A stretch of 35,243 nucleotides of DNA, taken from the NCBI GenBank assembly GCA_024404195.1, contig JAKSQJ010000010.1, positions 1 to 35,243 of the forward strand. The letters are read 5' to 3'. Below are positions 6,755 through 16,477 of this stretch, piece by piece. The DNA is from Clostridia bacterium (lineage in GTDB: Bacteria; Bacillota; Clostridia; Oscillospirales; Acutalibacteraceae). The position numbers and the translations under genes were made by a program. Position 1 is the first letter of the stretch. Each line of letters begins with the position of its first letter. A model generated the notes under the pieces. The model made no database searches. It saw only the letters and a program-made list of their open reading frames with translations, and was not told where the DNA came from.

Positions 6755-8596
6755 CTATGCTTTCTTCTTTGAAAATGCGTTTACGATTAGCAGACAGCCA
6801 ACCATCAATACTATTGCAATAGGTAATGAAACATACCATTTCGGAACAAATCCTGCGATGATATAGCTTACAAACGATACGCCTGCAACGGTAAGTGCAT
6901 ACGGAAGCTGGGTAGATACATGGTTAATGTGGTTACATTGAGCACCGGCGGAAGCCATAATGGTTGTATCGGAAATCGGTGAGCAGTGGTCTCCGCAAAC
7001 CGCACCTGCCATACAAGCGGAAATTGCAACGATGGTGATGTTTCCGTCGTCGGCACCGAAGATTGAAAGAACGATAGGAATAAGAATACCGAATGTTCCC
7101 CAAGAAGTTCCGGTTGCGAAGGAAAGACCAACGGCAATAAGGAAGATAATTGCAGGTAAGAAGAACTGGAAGCCGGCGGCGCTTGACTCAACGATTTGAG
7201 AGATAAAGATTTTAGCACCCAAGGAATCGGTCATTGCCTTAAGTGTCCAAGCACAGCAAAGAATCATAATAGCCGGAACCATTGCCTTAAATCCGTTCGG
7301 CAAAGCTTCCATACATTCCGTAAATTTAAGAACTCGGCGGCAGAGATAGTAAATAACCGTAAAGATAATAGCGAAGAACGAGCCGATTGCAAGACCTACC
7401 GAAGCATCGGAATTTGAAAATGCGGTAATAAAGTCGGCTTTATCGTCGCCCTTTGCGAAAAATCCGCCTGAGTAAATCATACCTAAAACGCAGGCAATAA
7501 TAAGAGCAATAACGGGGATAACAAGGTCGCAAACCTTACCCTTCGGGTTAGCGTCCATATCGGTATCTGCCATTTGCTCTTTGCCGGTCGTAAAGATATC
7601 GCCGTTCATAGCGTTGATTTCATGCTTCTTCATAGGACCGTAATCCATATTTGAAATAGCCAAGAAAATCATCATTACGATAGTTAAAATAGCATAGAAG
7701 TTATAAGGAATTGCGCTTATAAAGAGCGACATACCGCTTGCGGCACCCGAGCCCTTTGCAAAGCCGGCAACTGCGGCAGCCCAAGAAGAAATCGGAGCGA
7801 TAATACAAACGGGAGCGGCAGTAGCATCAATAAGATACGAAAGTTTAGCACGGGAAATGTTATGCTTATCGGTAACGGGACGCATTACGGAGCCGACTGT
7901 CAAACAGTTAAAGTAGTCATCAACAAAGATTAAAACACCAAGCAAAATAGTTGCAAGCTGAGCGCCGACACGGCTCTTTATATGCTTTGTTGTCCACTTA
8001 CCGAATGCCTGAGAGCCGCCTGCCTTATTCATCATGGCAACCAAAGCACCGAGCATAACAAGGAACACAAGAATACCGATATTATATGAATCGGCAATAC
8101 TTGTTATAAATCCGTCCTGAATAACATGATTCATTGTTCCTTCAAAGCTAAAGTTTGAGTAAATAAGTCCGCCGAAGACAATACCTATAAACAATGAAGA
8201 ATAAACTTCTTTTGTTATAAGCGCCAACAAAATAGCAATTACCGGCGGAATAAGAGCCCACCATGTTGCATATTTCGGAATATCTTTACGAACGGTTTTA
8301 AGGGCGGTTTTAATATTGTCCTTAAAATTTTCATCGTCCGAAAGATTATCGGCATAATTGTCAACATATTCGTTTGCTGCCTCACTGTCAGTAAGGTCAA
8401 TTTCTTCGGTCTTTTCTGCTTCTTCGGTTACCTCGGTATCAACCGATTCGGCAACCTCCGGCGCTGCTGCAACATCAACCGGTGTTTCACCGTCGCCCAA
8501 AGCGGTAAATGTTCCGATAAAGGCAACAAAAGCACAGATAAGTGCAACCAAAGACCAACGGATGAGTTTTGATTTTCTGCTCATTCCATTTCTCAT
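6755..8596 (-). CDS. NhaC-family transporter, predicted lysine transporter (LysW-like) under lysine riboswitch control
   Basis: A 613-residue polytopic membrane protein of the NhaC Na+/H+ antiporter superfamily. An N-terminal helix (residues 12-31) is followed by an unusual acidic, Glu/Asp/Val-rich loop of about 75 residues, then a transport domain from about residue 110. Family marks include F-V-D-D-Y-F-N-C-L-T-V-G-S-V-M-R-P-V-T-D, and near the C-terminus F-A-T-G-T-S-W-G-T-F-G-I-L and G-D-H-C-S-P-I-S-D-T-T. It starts at the first of two nearby ATGs because AGGGGA lies 8 bases upstream. The gene sits behind a lysine riboswitch and an intrinsic terminator. NhaC-type proteins under lysine control have been proposed in published riboswitch surveys to be lysine transporters, so lysine is a better substrate guess than H+ alone. 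Substrate is inferred. Confidence 0.88.
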   Translation of the reverse strand: MRNGMSRKSKLIRWSLVALICAFVAFIGTFTALGDGETPVDVAAAPEVAESVDTEVTEEAEKTEEIDLTDSEAANEYVDNYADNLSDDENFKDNIKTALKTVRKDIPKYATWWALIPPVIAILLALITKEVYSSLFIGIVFGGLIYSNFSFEGTMNHVIQDGFITSIADSYNIGILVFLVMLGALVAMMNKAGGSQAFGKWTTKHIKSRVGAQLATILLGVLIFVDDYFNCLTVGSVMRPVTDKHNISRAKLSYLIDATAAPVCIIAPISSWAAAVAGFAKGSGAASGMSLFISAIPYNFYAILTIVMMIFLAISNMDYGPMKKHEINAMNGDIFTTGKEQMADTDMDANPKGKVCDLVIPVIALIIACVLGMIYSGGFFAKGDDKADFITAFSNSDASVGLAIGSFFAIIFTVIYYLCRRVLKFTECMEALPNGFKAMVPAIMILCCAWTLKAMTDSLGAKIFISQIVESSAAGFQFFLPAIIFLIAVGLSFATGTSWGTFGILIPIVLSIFGADDGNITIVAISACMAGAVCGDHCSPISDTTIMASAGAQCNHINHVSTQLPYALTVAGVSFVSYIIAGFVPKWYVSLPIAIVLMVGCLLIVNAFSKKKA

Positions 8597-8632
8597 TTTC
8601 TTTTCCCCTTTTCATTTTTTTGTATAAAATAA

Positions 8633-8661
8633 AGGTCGCTTTGCAAAAAGCAAAACGACCT
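8633..8661 (-). terminator. Riboswitch-controlled intrinsic terminator
   Basis: On the minus strand AGGTCG-x-TTTGC pairs with GCAAA-x-CGACCT around a short T-rich loop, followed by TTTATTTTAT. It lies between the aptamer and the coding start. The loop-side GCAAAGC can instead pair with GCTTTG about 30 bases upstream, a candidate antiterminator. Confidence 0.8.
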
Positions 8662-8697
8662 AATATTAGTTCAAAGCAAAATTTTTTAACTTCTCCC

Positions 8698-8863
8698 CTA
8701 ATAGCGCCCCACTGTTTGCCAAGTGACAGTCCGTTACATATTATATAACGGCCCAACAAATATCCGACGGATACCGAATATTTATTTCGGCGAAAAACCC
8801 TTTGGCGCAAAACCTATCCGGGCATTAAAAATGCGTTACTTTTGTTTTTCGCTCCTCTATCAA
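8698..8863 (-). ncRNA. Lysine riboswitch (L box)
   Basis: Read on the minus strand, the leader holds the conserved blocks of the lysine aptamer in order: GATAGAGGAGCGA with AGTAA soon after (5' side and the loop of P2), CGCCGAA (start of P3), GGACTGTCA (P4/P5 side), and GTGGGGCGCTAT (3' side). The P1 stem forms between 8857-8863 and 8698-8704 (seven pairs, two wobble). Size (about 166 bases between P1 ends) is right for this class. The aptamer is followed by a terminator stem before the NhaC-family gene, so the expected logic is lysine-dependent premature termination. Assigned by comparison with the B. subtilis lysC leader; a covariance-model search would settle it. Confidence 0.92.
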
Positions 8864-8890
8864 GGTTTTCTTACGAAAACTTACTAAGTT

Positions 8891-8919
8891 ATAGTAACAT
8901 ATTAAATTTTTATTGTCAA
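8891..8919 (-). promoter_or_regulatory. Sigma-A promoter driving the lysine riboswitch leader
   Basis: Minus strand TTGACA (8919-8914) and TACTAT (8896-8891) with a 17-base spacer; predicted start near 8884, about 20 bases before the aptamer P1 stem. Confidence 0.85.
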
Positions 8920-8925
8920 GACATT

Positions 8926-10773
8926 TCACCCTAAAATGCAGTAACCATACGGTTTTAGGGTGATTTTTTCGTCATTTTCGGAAATATTTTCACCGAAAAG
9001 CACATTTTTAAGGCGGTAAACATTATTTATATCCGCATTATTTTCGGTTGCGTTTGCGCAGATTTGAAGAACATCGTTATCCTTAATTCTCAAAAAACCA
9101 AAAGCGCCGTCCTTTGCACAAATCGGCACATATTCGCCGTCAACAAAGCATTTATGTTTTCTTCTCAAAGTTCCTAACGCCTTATAAAAACAGAGAAGGT
9201 CGGTATTTTCCTTGCCCCAAGGGTATGTTCCCCGACAAAACGGGTCGCCGTAGCCGGTAAGACCTGCCTCATCGCCGTAGTAAAGCGAGGGGACACCGGG
9301 TAAGCAATACTGAATAACCGCCGCAATTTTTAGGCGCAAAACGGCAAAATTATATTCATCATTTGAAAGATGCGCTCCGCTTTGCCAAGCCCTATCACCG
9401 CAAAAACAGTTGTATCTTGCGATGGCGGTTATTACCCTTGCGGTGTCATGAGTGCCGATATGGTTCATTAAAAGATGTATGCTTTCTTTCGGATAATTTT
9501 CAAGAATAGTCATAACCGTTTCGGCAAGTTTTTCGGCATTTTTAGTGCAAACATAGTCAATTATTCCGTTTGCAAAGGGATAGTTCATAACCGAGTCAAG
9601 CTGGTTTCCCTGCAAAAACTTTCTTCTTTTTGAATAACTGATTTTATTGGAGGCATCCTCCCAAACCTCGCCCAAAATAAAGCTATCCTTATTTACCTTT
9701 TTGGCGCAGGTCCTGATTTTATTAAGGATTACATCGGGAAGCTCATCCGCAACATCAAGGCGGACTCCGGCAAGTCCCAATTTAAGCCATTTTGAAATAA
9801 CACCGTTATCCCCCGTAATAAACTCCGAAAATTCGGGAGTTTCTTCCCGGACCTCGGGCAGAGACGGAACGCCCCACCAAGCCGCATAACCGCAGTCAAA
9901 ATTACCGAAGGAATACCACTTTCTATACGGGCTTGACATATCGTTATAGGCACCGCCATCACCGTATCTTTTATAGCGGTTAAAATAGATACTGTCGTCC
10001 CCCGTGTGCGAGAAAACACCGTCAAAAATTATACTTATTCCGAGTTTTTTGGCGGATTTACAAAGATTTTTAAGGTCGTTTTCATCGCCTAAAAGCGGGT
10101 CAATTTTAAGATAATCGGCGGTGTTGTATCTATGATTTGAATGTGCCTCAAAAATCGGATTTAAGTAAATAACGCTAACCCCCAAATCTTTAAGATAGGG
10201 CAGTTTTTCTTCTATTCCCAAAAGGTCTCCGCCATAGTAATCGTTGCCAAGCGAACATTTACCGTTATTTTGTCTGTATTCGGGTTGCTTTTCCCAACTT
10301 TCGCATAAAAATCTATCTTCAAAAACATTCTTCTTTTTCGTTCCCGAAGAATAAAATCTATCGGGAAAAATCTGATAAATAATTCCGCCCTTTATGTAGT
10401 CGGGAGTTGAAAAATCCTTTGCATAAACCGTTTGTTGCCAAAGTTCTCCGTCATTTGACACTATACCCAAAGAGCCGCCCGTTTTGGTAACAAAAAACTC
10501 ACCGTAATCGCTTGTATATCTGAATTTATAAAAATAAAGACCCTCATTAAGCGTTATTTCGGTATCGTAAAAACGGTAACCTTCAAGCCATTCCTTCGGC
10601 TCCATTTTAACCTCGTAAAAATTACCGCTGTCCTCCTTAATAACAAGAAAGCAATCGTGAACATGGGCGTCAAAATGCAGTAAAACACGCAAAAGCAGGG
10701 TTTCCCCTGCTTTGATTGCGCCAAAATGCGGTTTATAAAGTTTTTCTCTTGAATTAAAAGGATAATAATTCAT
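8926..10773 (-). CDS. GH13 alpha-amylase family glucosidase (neopullulanase/cyclomaltodextrinase-like)
   Basis: A 615-residue cytoplasmic (no signal peptide) glycoside hydrolase of family 13. Residues 1-115 form a beta-sandwich N-terminal domain like those of maltogenic amylases, the (beta/alpha)8 barrel starts near residue 126, and a C-terminal beta domain ends the protein. GH13 landmarks: D-G-V-F-S-H-T (251-257), G-V-R-L-D with catalytic nucleophile Asp340, G-E-V with acid/base Glu369, and N-H-I-G-T-H-D with Asp443. It would cut alpha-1,4 (possibly alpha-1,6) links in maltodextrins or debranched glycogen. The start lies 2 bases past the glgP stop, so the pair forms a glycogen/maltodextrin breakdown operon. 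Exact specificity cannot be read from the sequence. Confidence 0.92.
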   Translation of the reverse strand: MNYYPFNSREKLYKPHFGAIKAGETLLLRVLLHFDAHVHDCFLVIKEDSGNFYEVKMEPKEWLEGYRFYDTEITLNEGLYFYKFRYTSDYGEFFVTKTGGSLGIVSNDGELWQQTVYAKDFSTPDYIKGGIIYQIFPDRFYSSGTKKKNVFEDRFLCESWEKQPEYRQNNGKCSLGNDYYGGDLLGIEEKLPYLKDLGVSVIYLNPIFEAHSNHRYNTADYLKIDPLLGDENDLKNLCKSAKKLGISIIFDGVFSHTGDDSIYFNRYKRYGDGGAYNDMSSPYRKWYSFGNFDCGYAAWWGVPSLPEVREETPEFSEFITGDNGVISKWLKLGLAGVRLDVADELPDVILNKIRTCAKKVNKDSFILGEVWEDASNKISYSKRRKFLQGNQLDSVMNYPFANGIIDYVCTKNAEKLAETVMTILENYPKESIHLLMNHIGTHDTARVITAIARYNCFCGDRAWQSGAHLSNDEYNFAVLRLKIAAVIQYCLPGVPSLYYGDEAGLTGYGDPFCRGTYPWGKENTDLLCFYKALGTLRRKHKCFVDGEYVPICAKDGAFGFLRIKDNDVLQICANATENNADINNVYRLKNVLFGENISENDEKITLKPYGYCILG

Positions 10774-10775
10774 AA

Positions 10776-13181
10776 TTACTTAACCGGTTTTATATGCCAA
10801 ATGTTATCGGCATAATCTTTTATTGAACGGTCGGCGGCAAAAATGCCCGATTTTGCGATATTTACAAGCGACATTTTATTCCATTTTTCCTTATCGGCAT
10901 AAAGCTCCGTTGCTTTTCTTTGCGCATTACAGTAATCGGCATAATCGGCAAGCGCCATATAATGGTCAACATTTTTAAGGGTATTATAGATATTATCAAA
11001 CTGCATACCGTCAATACCCTTGCCGATAAAGTTAAGCGAATGTCTTAAATCGGCATTGTTATTGAAATATGACATCGGGCTGTAGCCCTGCTTTTGAAGT
11101 TTTAACACTTCGGGAGTTCTCATACCGAAAATGATAATGTTATCGTCGCCGACTGCCTCATGGATTTCAACATTTGCGCCGTCCTCCGTGCCTAAAGTTA
11201 CAGCGCCGTTCATCATAAACTTCATATTTGAAGTTCCGCTTGCCTCGGTTGAAGCAAGAGAAATCTGTTCGCTGATTTCTGCGGCGGGTATCATAAGCTC
11301 GGCAAGAGTAACACGGTAATCTTCAATAAAAATAACCTTTAATTTATCGTTTACCGTTCTATCATTATTTATAACATTTGCAAGCTTGCAAATCATCTGA
11401 ATAATCTCTTTTGCAAACAGGTATCCGGAAGCCGCTTTTGCACCGAAAATATAGGTTTTAGGGGTGAATTCGGCATTCGGATTTTCTTTCAGATACAAAT
11501 AATCGGTAATAATATGCATTGCGTTAAGATGCTGACGCTTATACTCGTGAAGCCGTTTTACCTGCATATCAACAATGGAATTCGGGTCCATTTCAATACC
11601 CATATTTGTTTTGATATAATTAGAAAGCCGCACCTTATTATTAAGTTTTATTTCGGCAAGTTTACTTAAAACCGCCTTATCGTCGGCGAATTTCATAAGC
11701 TTACTTAATTCGCTTGCATCCTTAATAAAGCCGTTGCCGATAAGCTCGGTAAGATAAGCGGTAAGCTCGGGATTTGCCTGACAAAGCCAACGCCTATGGG
11801 CAATACCGTTTGTTACATTGGTAAACTTATCGGGGGTCATATTATAATAATCGTTAAAGAGTTCGTCCTTAATAATATTACTGTGAAGCTTTGAAACACC
11901 GTTTACGGTATGGCAGGCAACAACGCAAAGATTAGCCATTCTGACAAGACCGTTACTGATAACGGCAGTTCTTTCGGCCAATGCAAAATCGCCCGTTTTT
12001 TCAATGATTTCGGCTCTGTATCTTCTATCTATTTCCTCAACTATCTGATAGATACGGGGAAGCAATCTCTTAAAGAGGTCAATAGGCCAACATTCAAGAG
12101 CTTCTTGCATTATGGTATGGTTTGTATAAGCAACCGTTTTTGTAACGATATCCCATGCCTTTTCCCATGAATATCCGCATTCGTCAAGCAAAAGGCGCAT
12201 AAGCTCGGGGATAGACAAAGTCGGGTGGGTATCGTTAATATGAACAGCCACCTTTTCGGGCAGGTTATCAAGGGTATTATACTTTCTCATATGACGGGCA
12301 AGAATATCCTGAACGGAAGCGCTTACAAGGAAATACTGCTGACGAAGGCGAAGGGATTTACCCTCGGCATGATTATCCTCAGGATAAAGGATTTTTGAAA
12401 TTGCCTCACTGTTGGCTCTTTGTTCAAGGGCTCTGACATAGTCGCCCTGATTAAATGCCGACATATTAAAGTCCTGACATTCAGCACTCCAAAGACGCAG
12501 AATATTAACGGTTTTACCGTCCTTTCCGGCAACCATAAGGTCATAAGGAACGGCGTGAACGGCATCGTAATCCTTATGCTCAACATGATGATACCCGTTA
12601 TCCCACCACTCGTCAATATATCCGCCGAAATTAACATCAACGGCGGAATGAGGGCGCTGTTCAAGCCAAACACTGCCGCCGGGAAGCCAGAAGTCCGGCA
12701 TTTCGGTCTGCCAACCGTCAACTAATTTTTGACGGAAGATACCAAGCTCATACTTAATGCAATATCCGAAAGCACTGTAAGAGCCGCTTGAAAGACCGTC
12801 AAGGAAACATGCGGCAAGACGACCCAAACCGCCGTTACCGAGACCTGCATCGGGCTCAAAGTCATAAAGCTTTTGAAGCTTTACCTTAAACTTCGCAAGT
12901 GCCTTTTCCATATTATTTGTAAGGTCAAGATTATAAAGAGTATTTTTAAGGGAACGGCCCATTAAAAATTCCATACTTAAATAATAAACGGTTTTTGCAC
13001 CCTGCTTATCAACATTTTTGCGAAAATCTGTTTTGCGGGTGTTCATTATTTCAAGCAAAACAAGAACGCAAGCTTTATAAAAAAGCTCATCGGACGCCTG
13101 CTCGGGTGTTACGCCGAAATTATGAGAAAGTTTAAGCTCTATCATTTCGGCAAGTTTTGTAATAGTATATTCTGAAGCCAT
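10776..13181 (-). CDS. glgP: Glycogen/starch/alpha-glucan phosphorylase
   Basis: An 801-residue GT35 glycogen phosphorylase, normal length. It releases glucose-1-phosphate from the non-reducing ends of glycogen or maltodextrin in the cytoplasm using phosphate and pyridoxal phosphate. Seen in sequence: the N-terminal G-L-G-N-G-G-L-G-R-L-A-A-C-F-L-D-S-like block (here ending L-D-G), I-N-D-T-H-P-T-L, and the PLP-site signature E-A-S-G-T-S-N-M-K with the Schiff-base lysine at residue 654, then G-T-E-D-G-A-N-V-E-I. AAGGGAG ribosome-binding site 9 bases upstream and a TATAAT-like box in the 48-base gap to the Na/Pi gene, though a matching -35 is weak. Co-transcribed with the GH13 enzyme downstream. 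Confidence 0.97.
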   Translation of the reverse strand: MASEYTITKLAEMIELKLSHNFGVTPEQASDELFYKACVLVLLEIMNTRKTDFRKNVDKQGAKTVYYLSMEFLMGRSLKNTLYNLDLTNNMEKALAKFKVKLQKLYDFEPDAGLGNGGLGRLAACFLDGLSSGSYSAFGYCIKYELGIFRQKLVDGWQTEMPDFWLPGGSVWLEQRPHSAVDVNFGGYIDEWWDNGYHHVEHKDYDAVHAVPYDLMVAGKDGKTVNILRLWSAECQDFNMSAFNQGDYVRALEQRANSEAISKILYPEDNHAEGKSLRLRQQYFLVSASVQDILARHMRKYNTLDNLPEKVAVHINDTHPTLSIPELMRLLLDECGYSWEKAWDIVTKTVAYTNHTIMQEALECWPIDLFKRLLPRIYQIVEEIDRRYRAEIIEKTGDFALAERTAVISNGLVRMANLCVVACHTVNGVSKLHSNIIKDELFNDYYNMTPDKFTNVTNGIAHRRWLCQANPELTAYLTELIGNGFIKDASELSKLMKFADDKAVLSKLAEIKLNNKVRLSNYIKTNMGIEMDPNSIVDMQVKRLHEYKRQHLNAMHIITDYLYLKENPNAEFTPKTYIFGAKAASGYLFAKEIIQMICKLANVINNDRTVNDKLKVIFIEDYRVTLAELMIPAAEISEQISLASTEASGTSNMKFMMNGAVTLGTEDGANVEIHEAVGDDNIIIFGMRTPEVLKLQKQGYSPMSYFNNNADLRHSLNFIGKGIDGMQFDNIYNTLKNVDHYMALADYADYCNAQRKATELYADKEKWNKMSLVNIAKSGIFAADRSIKDYADNIWHIKPVK

Positions 13182-13229
13182 TTTTATCTCCCTTAAAAGT
13201 TTTTTCTATTATAAAGTATGCTCAAATTA

Positions 13230-14984
13230 TCATTCTTTTACACCGTATTTTTCTTTGAACATATTAAAATCGTTTGCAAATTCCGTATTATCCATTCGCT
13301 TAATGCCGTTTAGGTAGTTATGAGCATCAAGGTTTGTCATATTAAGTTGAATTGTAAATACCGCAAGATTTGAACAGTGGTCTGAGACACGCTCATAATT
13401 TGTAAGCAGGTCGGAGAACACAAAACCTAAGCTCGTTGTGCATTCGCCCTTTTGCAAACGGTCAACATGGTGATTTTTAAGCTTATCTTTAAGTTCATCA
13501 ATAACCTGTTCAAGCGGCTCAACATGGGAAGCAAGCCCTGCGTCATCGGTTACAAAGGAATCAAAGGTCATCTTGATAATATCGGTAAGCGCCGATGTTA
13601 TATTTTTAATCTCATTGTTTGCATCGGGCGAAAATTTAATCTGCTTGTCCTTTATTTCCTTTGAAAGCTCAACTATATTCAAAGCGTGGTCGGAAATTCG
13701 CTCAAAATCGCCGAGCCCGTGAAGCATTCTCGCAACACCGTGAGAATCCTTTTCGCTTAACTGATTACCGCTTAACTTAACAAGATAAGTGCCTAACCTA
13801 TCCTCATACTTGTCCACTCGCTTTTCGCAATCGTCAACCTCTTTGGCAACCGCTTCATCATAAGATAAAATTATTGAAAGGGCCTTGTCCATAGCGCATC
13901 TTGAAAGCTCCGCCATTTCGTTTGTAAGGCGCTTACATTCGGAAATTGCAAGAGGAGTATTTTGGAAGATACGCTCGTCCAAAAATACGGTATGCTCCTC
14001 GTCCTTACTCTTGCTAACCGTCTTTTCGCAAAGTTTTATTATCGGTTTCTTAAACGGAATAAATGCTATGGTGTTAATTATATTAAACAATGAATGAACA
14101 ACCGCAACGGCAATAATACCCGCCGATTTATCAAAAGCAGTCGGAGAAAATATCATAACGATATACATAAGTATCATACATACCACACCGCCTATCGCAT
14201 TGGTGTAAATATGCATGGCAACAACTCTTTTTGAGCTTTTGTTTGTTCCGATACTTGAAATAAGCGCTGTCATACATGTTCCGATATTGGCGCCGACAAC
14301 AAGAGGAATAACCGCTTTATAGTCAAGTCCTACCGAAAGCGCAAGTGCCTGAACAATGGCAACGGTTGCGGCAGAGGACTGAATAACACCCGTAAATACG
14401 GTTGAAATTAAAAACGCAACAAACGGATATTTTGAGAAAACAGCCAAGACATTTGAATACTGTCTTATATCCGCCATTGATTCACTCATAAATGACATAC
14501 CCGTCATAAGAATTGCAAAGCCGATAAATATTTCGCCTAACTTTTGCTTTCTTGTTTTCTTTGAAAGCATACGCATCGCAATTCCGACAAAGGCAAGTAT
14601 CGGAGCAAAGGTCATAGGTTTTAAAAGCACCATAACCAAGCTTTGTCCCGAGTTTGCATTAAGGGTTAAAATCCAAGCGGTAAGGGTTGTTCCCACATGG
14701 GAGCCCATTATCATTCCAAAGGTATCGGAAAATGCCAAAATGCCCGAATTTACAAGACCGACAAGCATAACGGTCATAGCGGAAGACGACTGAATGGCAA
14801 CGGTTATACCTGCGCCGACGGTAAAGCCCAAAACATCGTTTTTGCCTACCTTTTTAAGCGTTCTTTCAAGACCGCCGCCTGCCATTTCTTCAAGACCGCC
14901 CGACATTACATTCATTCCAAAAAGGAAAAATGTAAGTCCGCCTAAAAGAAGTGCCAACATTGAAATAATATCAGTTGCGCTCAT
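13230..14984 (-). CDS. Na/Pi cotransporter family protein with C-terminal PhoU-like domain
   Basis: A 584-residue protein. Residues 1-320 form the membrane part with the two inverted Na/Pi repeats marked by Q-S-S-S-A (65-69) and Q-S-S-A-A-T (202-207), the motifs of the NptA/SLC34-like family. Residues about 345-560 form a soluble helical bundle of the PhoU type (E-x-x-V-D-x-x-E and D-F-E-R-I-S-D-H, repeated later as N-Y-E-R-V-S-D-H). The family imports or exports phosphate with Na+; members with fused PhoU domains may also act in phosphate or cyclic-dinucleotide balance, which remains unsettled. The start has a GGAGAG site 7 bases upstream and follows the glyS stop by 15 bases, implying one transcript. 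Confidence 0.93.
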   Translation of the reverse strand: MSATDIISMLALLLGGLTFFLFGMNVMSGGLEEMAGGGLERTLKKVGKNDVLGFTVGAGITVAIQSSSAMTVMLVGLVNSGILAFSDTFGMIMGSHVGTTLTAWILTLNANSGQSLVMVLLKPMTFAPILAFVGIAMRMLSKKTRKQKLGEIFIGFAILMTGMSFMSESMADIRQYSNVLAVFSKYPFVAFLISTVFTGVIQSSAATVAIVQALALSVGLDYKAVIPLVVGANIGTCMTALISSIGTNKSSKRVVAMHIYTNAIGGVVCMILMYIVMIFSPTAFDKSAGIIAVAVVHSLFNIINTIAFIPFKKPIIKLCEKTVSKSKDEEHTVFLDERIFQNTPLAISECKRLTNEMAELSRCAMDKALSIILSYDEAVAKEVDDCEKRVDKYEDRLGTYLVKLSGNQLSEKDSHGVARMLHGLGDFERISDHALNIVELSKEIKDKQIKFSPDANNEIKNITSALTDIIKMTFDSFVTDDAGLASHVEPLEQVIDELKDKLKNHHVDRLQKGECTTSLGFVFSDLLTNYERVSDHCSNLAVFTIQLNMTNLDAHNYLNGIKRMDNTEFANDFNMFKEKYGVKE

Positions 14985-14999
14985 TTATTCTCTCCTTAA

Positions 15000-16397
15000 T
15001 TAAAGGTCAATTCTATCCTTGATATACTGTTTTAATTCGGTTATCGGGATGCGGACCTGATTCATGGTATCTCTATCACGAACGGTTACGCAACCGTCGG
15101 TTTCACTGTCAAAATCATAAGTAATTGAAAACGGAGTTCCGATTTCATCCTCTCTGCGATAGCGCTTACCTATTGAGCCGGCATCATCAAAGTCAACCGG
15201 AAAATCTTTTGAAAGGTCGGCATAAATTTCCTGCGCTTTTTCGGAAAGCTTCTTTGAAAGAGGAAGAACGGCCGCCTTAAACGGAGCAAGGAACGGATGA
15301 AAATGAAGAACTGTTCTTATATCGCCCTTTTCGTCGGTTTCCTCGTCATAAGCATCGCAAAGAACTGCCAAAAAGCTTCTTTCAACACCCAAAGACGGCT
15401 CAATAACATAAGGAATATAATGCTCGTTTGTTTCGGGGTCAAAATATGTTAAATCCTTACCCGATGTATTTTGATGCTGGGTTAAATCGTAATCGGTTCT
15501 GTCGGCAACGCCCCAAAGTTCTCCCCAACCGAACGGGAATAAAAATTCAAAGTCGGTTGTTGCCTTTGAATAGAAGCAAAGCTCCTCTTTATCGTGGTCA
15601 CGAAGACGGATATTCTCCTCTTTAAGACCTATGGAAAGAAGCCAGTTCTTGCAGAAAGTTCTCCAATAGTCAAACCATTCAAGGTCGGTATCGGGCTTGC
15701 AGAAGAATTCAAGTTCCATCTGTTCAAACTCACGAACACGGAAAATAAAGTTTCCGGGTGTAATCTCATTACGGAAGGATTTGCCGATTTGTCCTATACC
15801 GAAAGGCAATTTCTTTCTTGATGTTCTCTGAACATTTGAGAAGTTTACGAAAATACCCTGTGCGGTTTCCGGACGAAGATATACGGTATTCTTTGCATCC
15901 TCGGTAACGCCCTGAAAGGTCTTGAACATAAGGTTAAACTGACGGATATCGGTAAAGTTATGCTTTCCGCAGGAGGGGCATTTAATATTATGCTCCTCAA
16001 CAAAATTTTTCATTTCTTCCTGAGAAAAAGCATCAATCGGTTTCGGAAGCTCAAAGCCGTTCTCGGCGCACCAATCCTCTATCAACTTATCGGCGCGGAA
16101 ACGCTCATGACATTCACGGCAGTCCATAAGAGGGTCGGAGAATCCTGCCAAGTGACCCGAAGCCACCCATGTTTGAGGATTCATGAGAATAGCGGCATCA
16201 AGACCGACATTAAGCGGATTTTCCTGAACGAACTTCTTCCACCAAGCTTTTTTAATATTATTTTTAAGCTCGGCTCCCAAAGGGCCGTAGTCCCAGGTGT
16301 TTGCAAGTCCGCCGTAGATTTCACTGCCGGGGAACACAAAACCTCTGCCCTTTGCAAGATTTACTATTTTTTCCATTGTTTTTTTGGTGTTTTCCAT
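15000..16397 (-). CDS. glyS: Glycyl-tRNA synthetase, single-chain eukaryote/archaeal-like type
   Basis: A 465-residue class II synthetase of the alpha2 (GRS1/GlyQS) type, not the two-chain glyQ/glyS enzyme. Seen: N-terminal [18 protein letters not shown], Cys pairs C-R-E-C and C-P-S-C suggesting a metal site, [12 protein letters not shown], class II motif 2 ([10 protein letters not shown], then [10 protein letters not shown]), motif 3 P-S-L-G-V-E-R, and a C-terminal anticodon-binding domain. I chose ATG 16397 because GGAGG lies at 16408-16412; the longer frame to 16466 begins inside the promoter. The leader is only about 35 bases, so the T-box that often regulates glycyl-tRNA synthetase genes in Firmicutes is absent. 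Confidence 0.96.
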   Translation of the reverse strand: MENTKKTMEKIVNLAKGRGFVFPGSEIYGGLANTWDYGPLGAELKNNIKKAWWKKFVQENPLNVGLDAAILMNPQTWVASGHLAGFSDPLMDCRECHERFRADKLIEDWCAENGFELPKPIDAFSQEEMKNFVEEHNIKCPSCGKHNFTDIRQFNLMFKTFQGVTEDAKNTVYLRPETAQGIFVNFSNVQRTSRKKLPFGIGQIGKSFRNEITPGNFIFRVREFEQMELEFFCKPDTDLEWFDYWRTFCKNWLLSIGLKEENIRLRDHDKEELCFYSKATTDFEFLFPFGWGELWGVADRTDYDLTQHQNTSGKDLTYFDPETNEHYIPYVIEPSLGVERSFLAVLCDAYDEETDEKGDIRTVLHFHPFLAPFKAAVLPLSKKLSEKAQEIYADLSKDFPVDFDDAGSIGKRYRREDEIGTPFSITYDFDSETDGCVTVRDRDTMNQVRIPITELKQYIKDRIDL

Positions 16398-16437
16398 TAC
16401 TAAAAACCTCCGTTTTGATACAAAACATTCCAATATA

Positions 16438-16466
16438 ATAGTAATAAAAAAGCCGTTAAAAGTCAA
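16438..16466 (-). promoter_or_regulatory. Sigma-A promoter of glyS
   Basis: Minus strand TTGACT (16466-16461) and TACTAT (16443-16438), 17-base spacer; the predicted start leaves a leader of about 35 bases. Confidence 0.78.
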
Positions 16467-16477
16467 TACGGTGTGCC

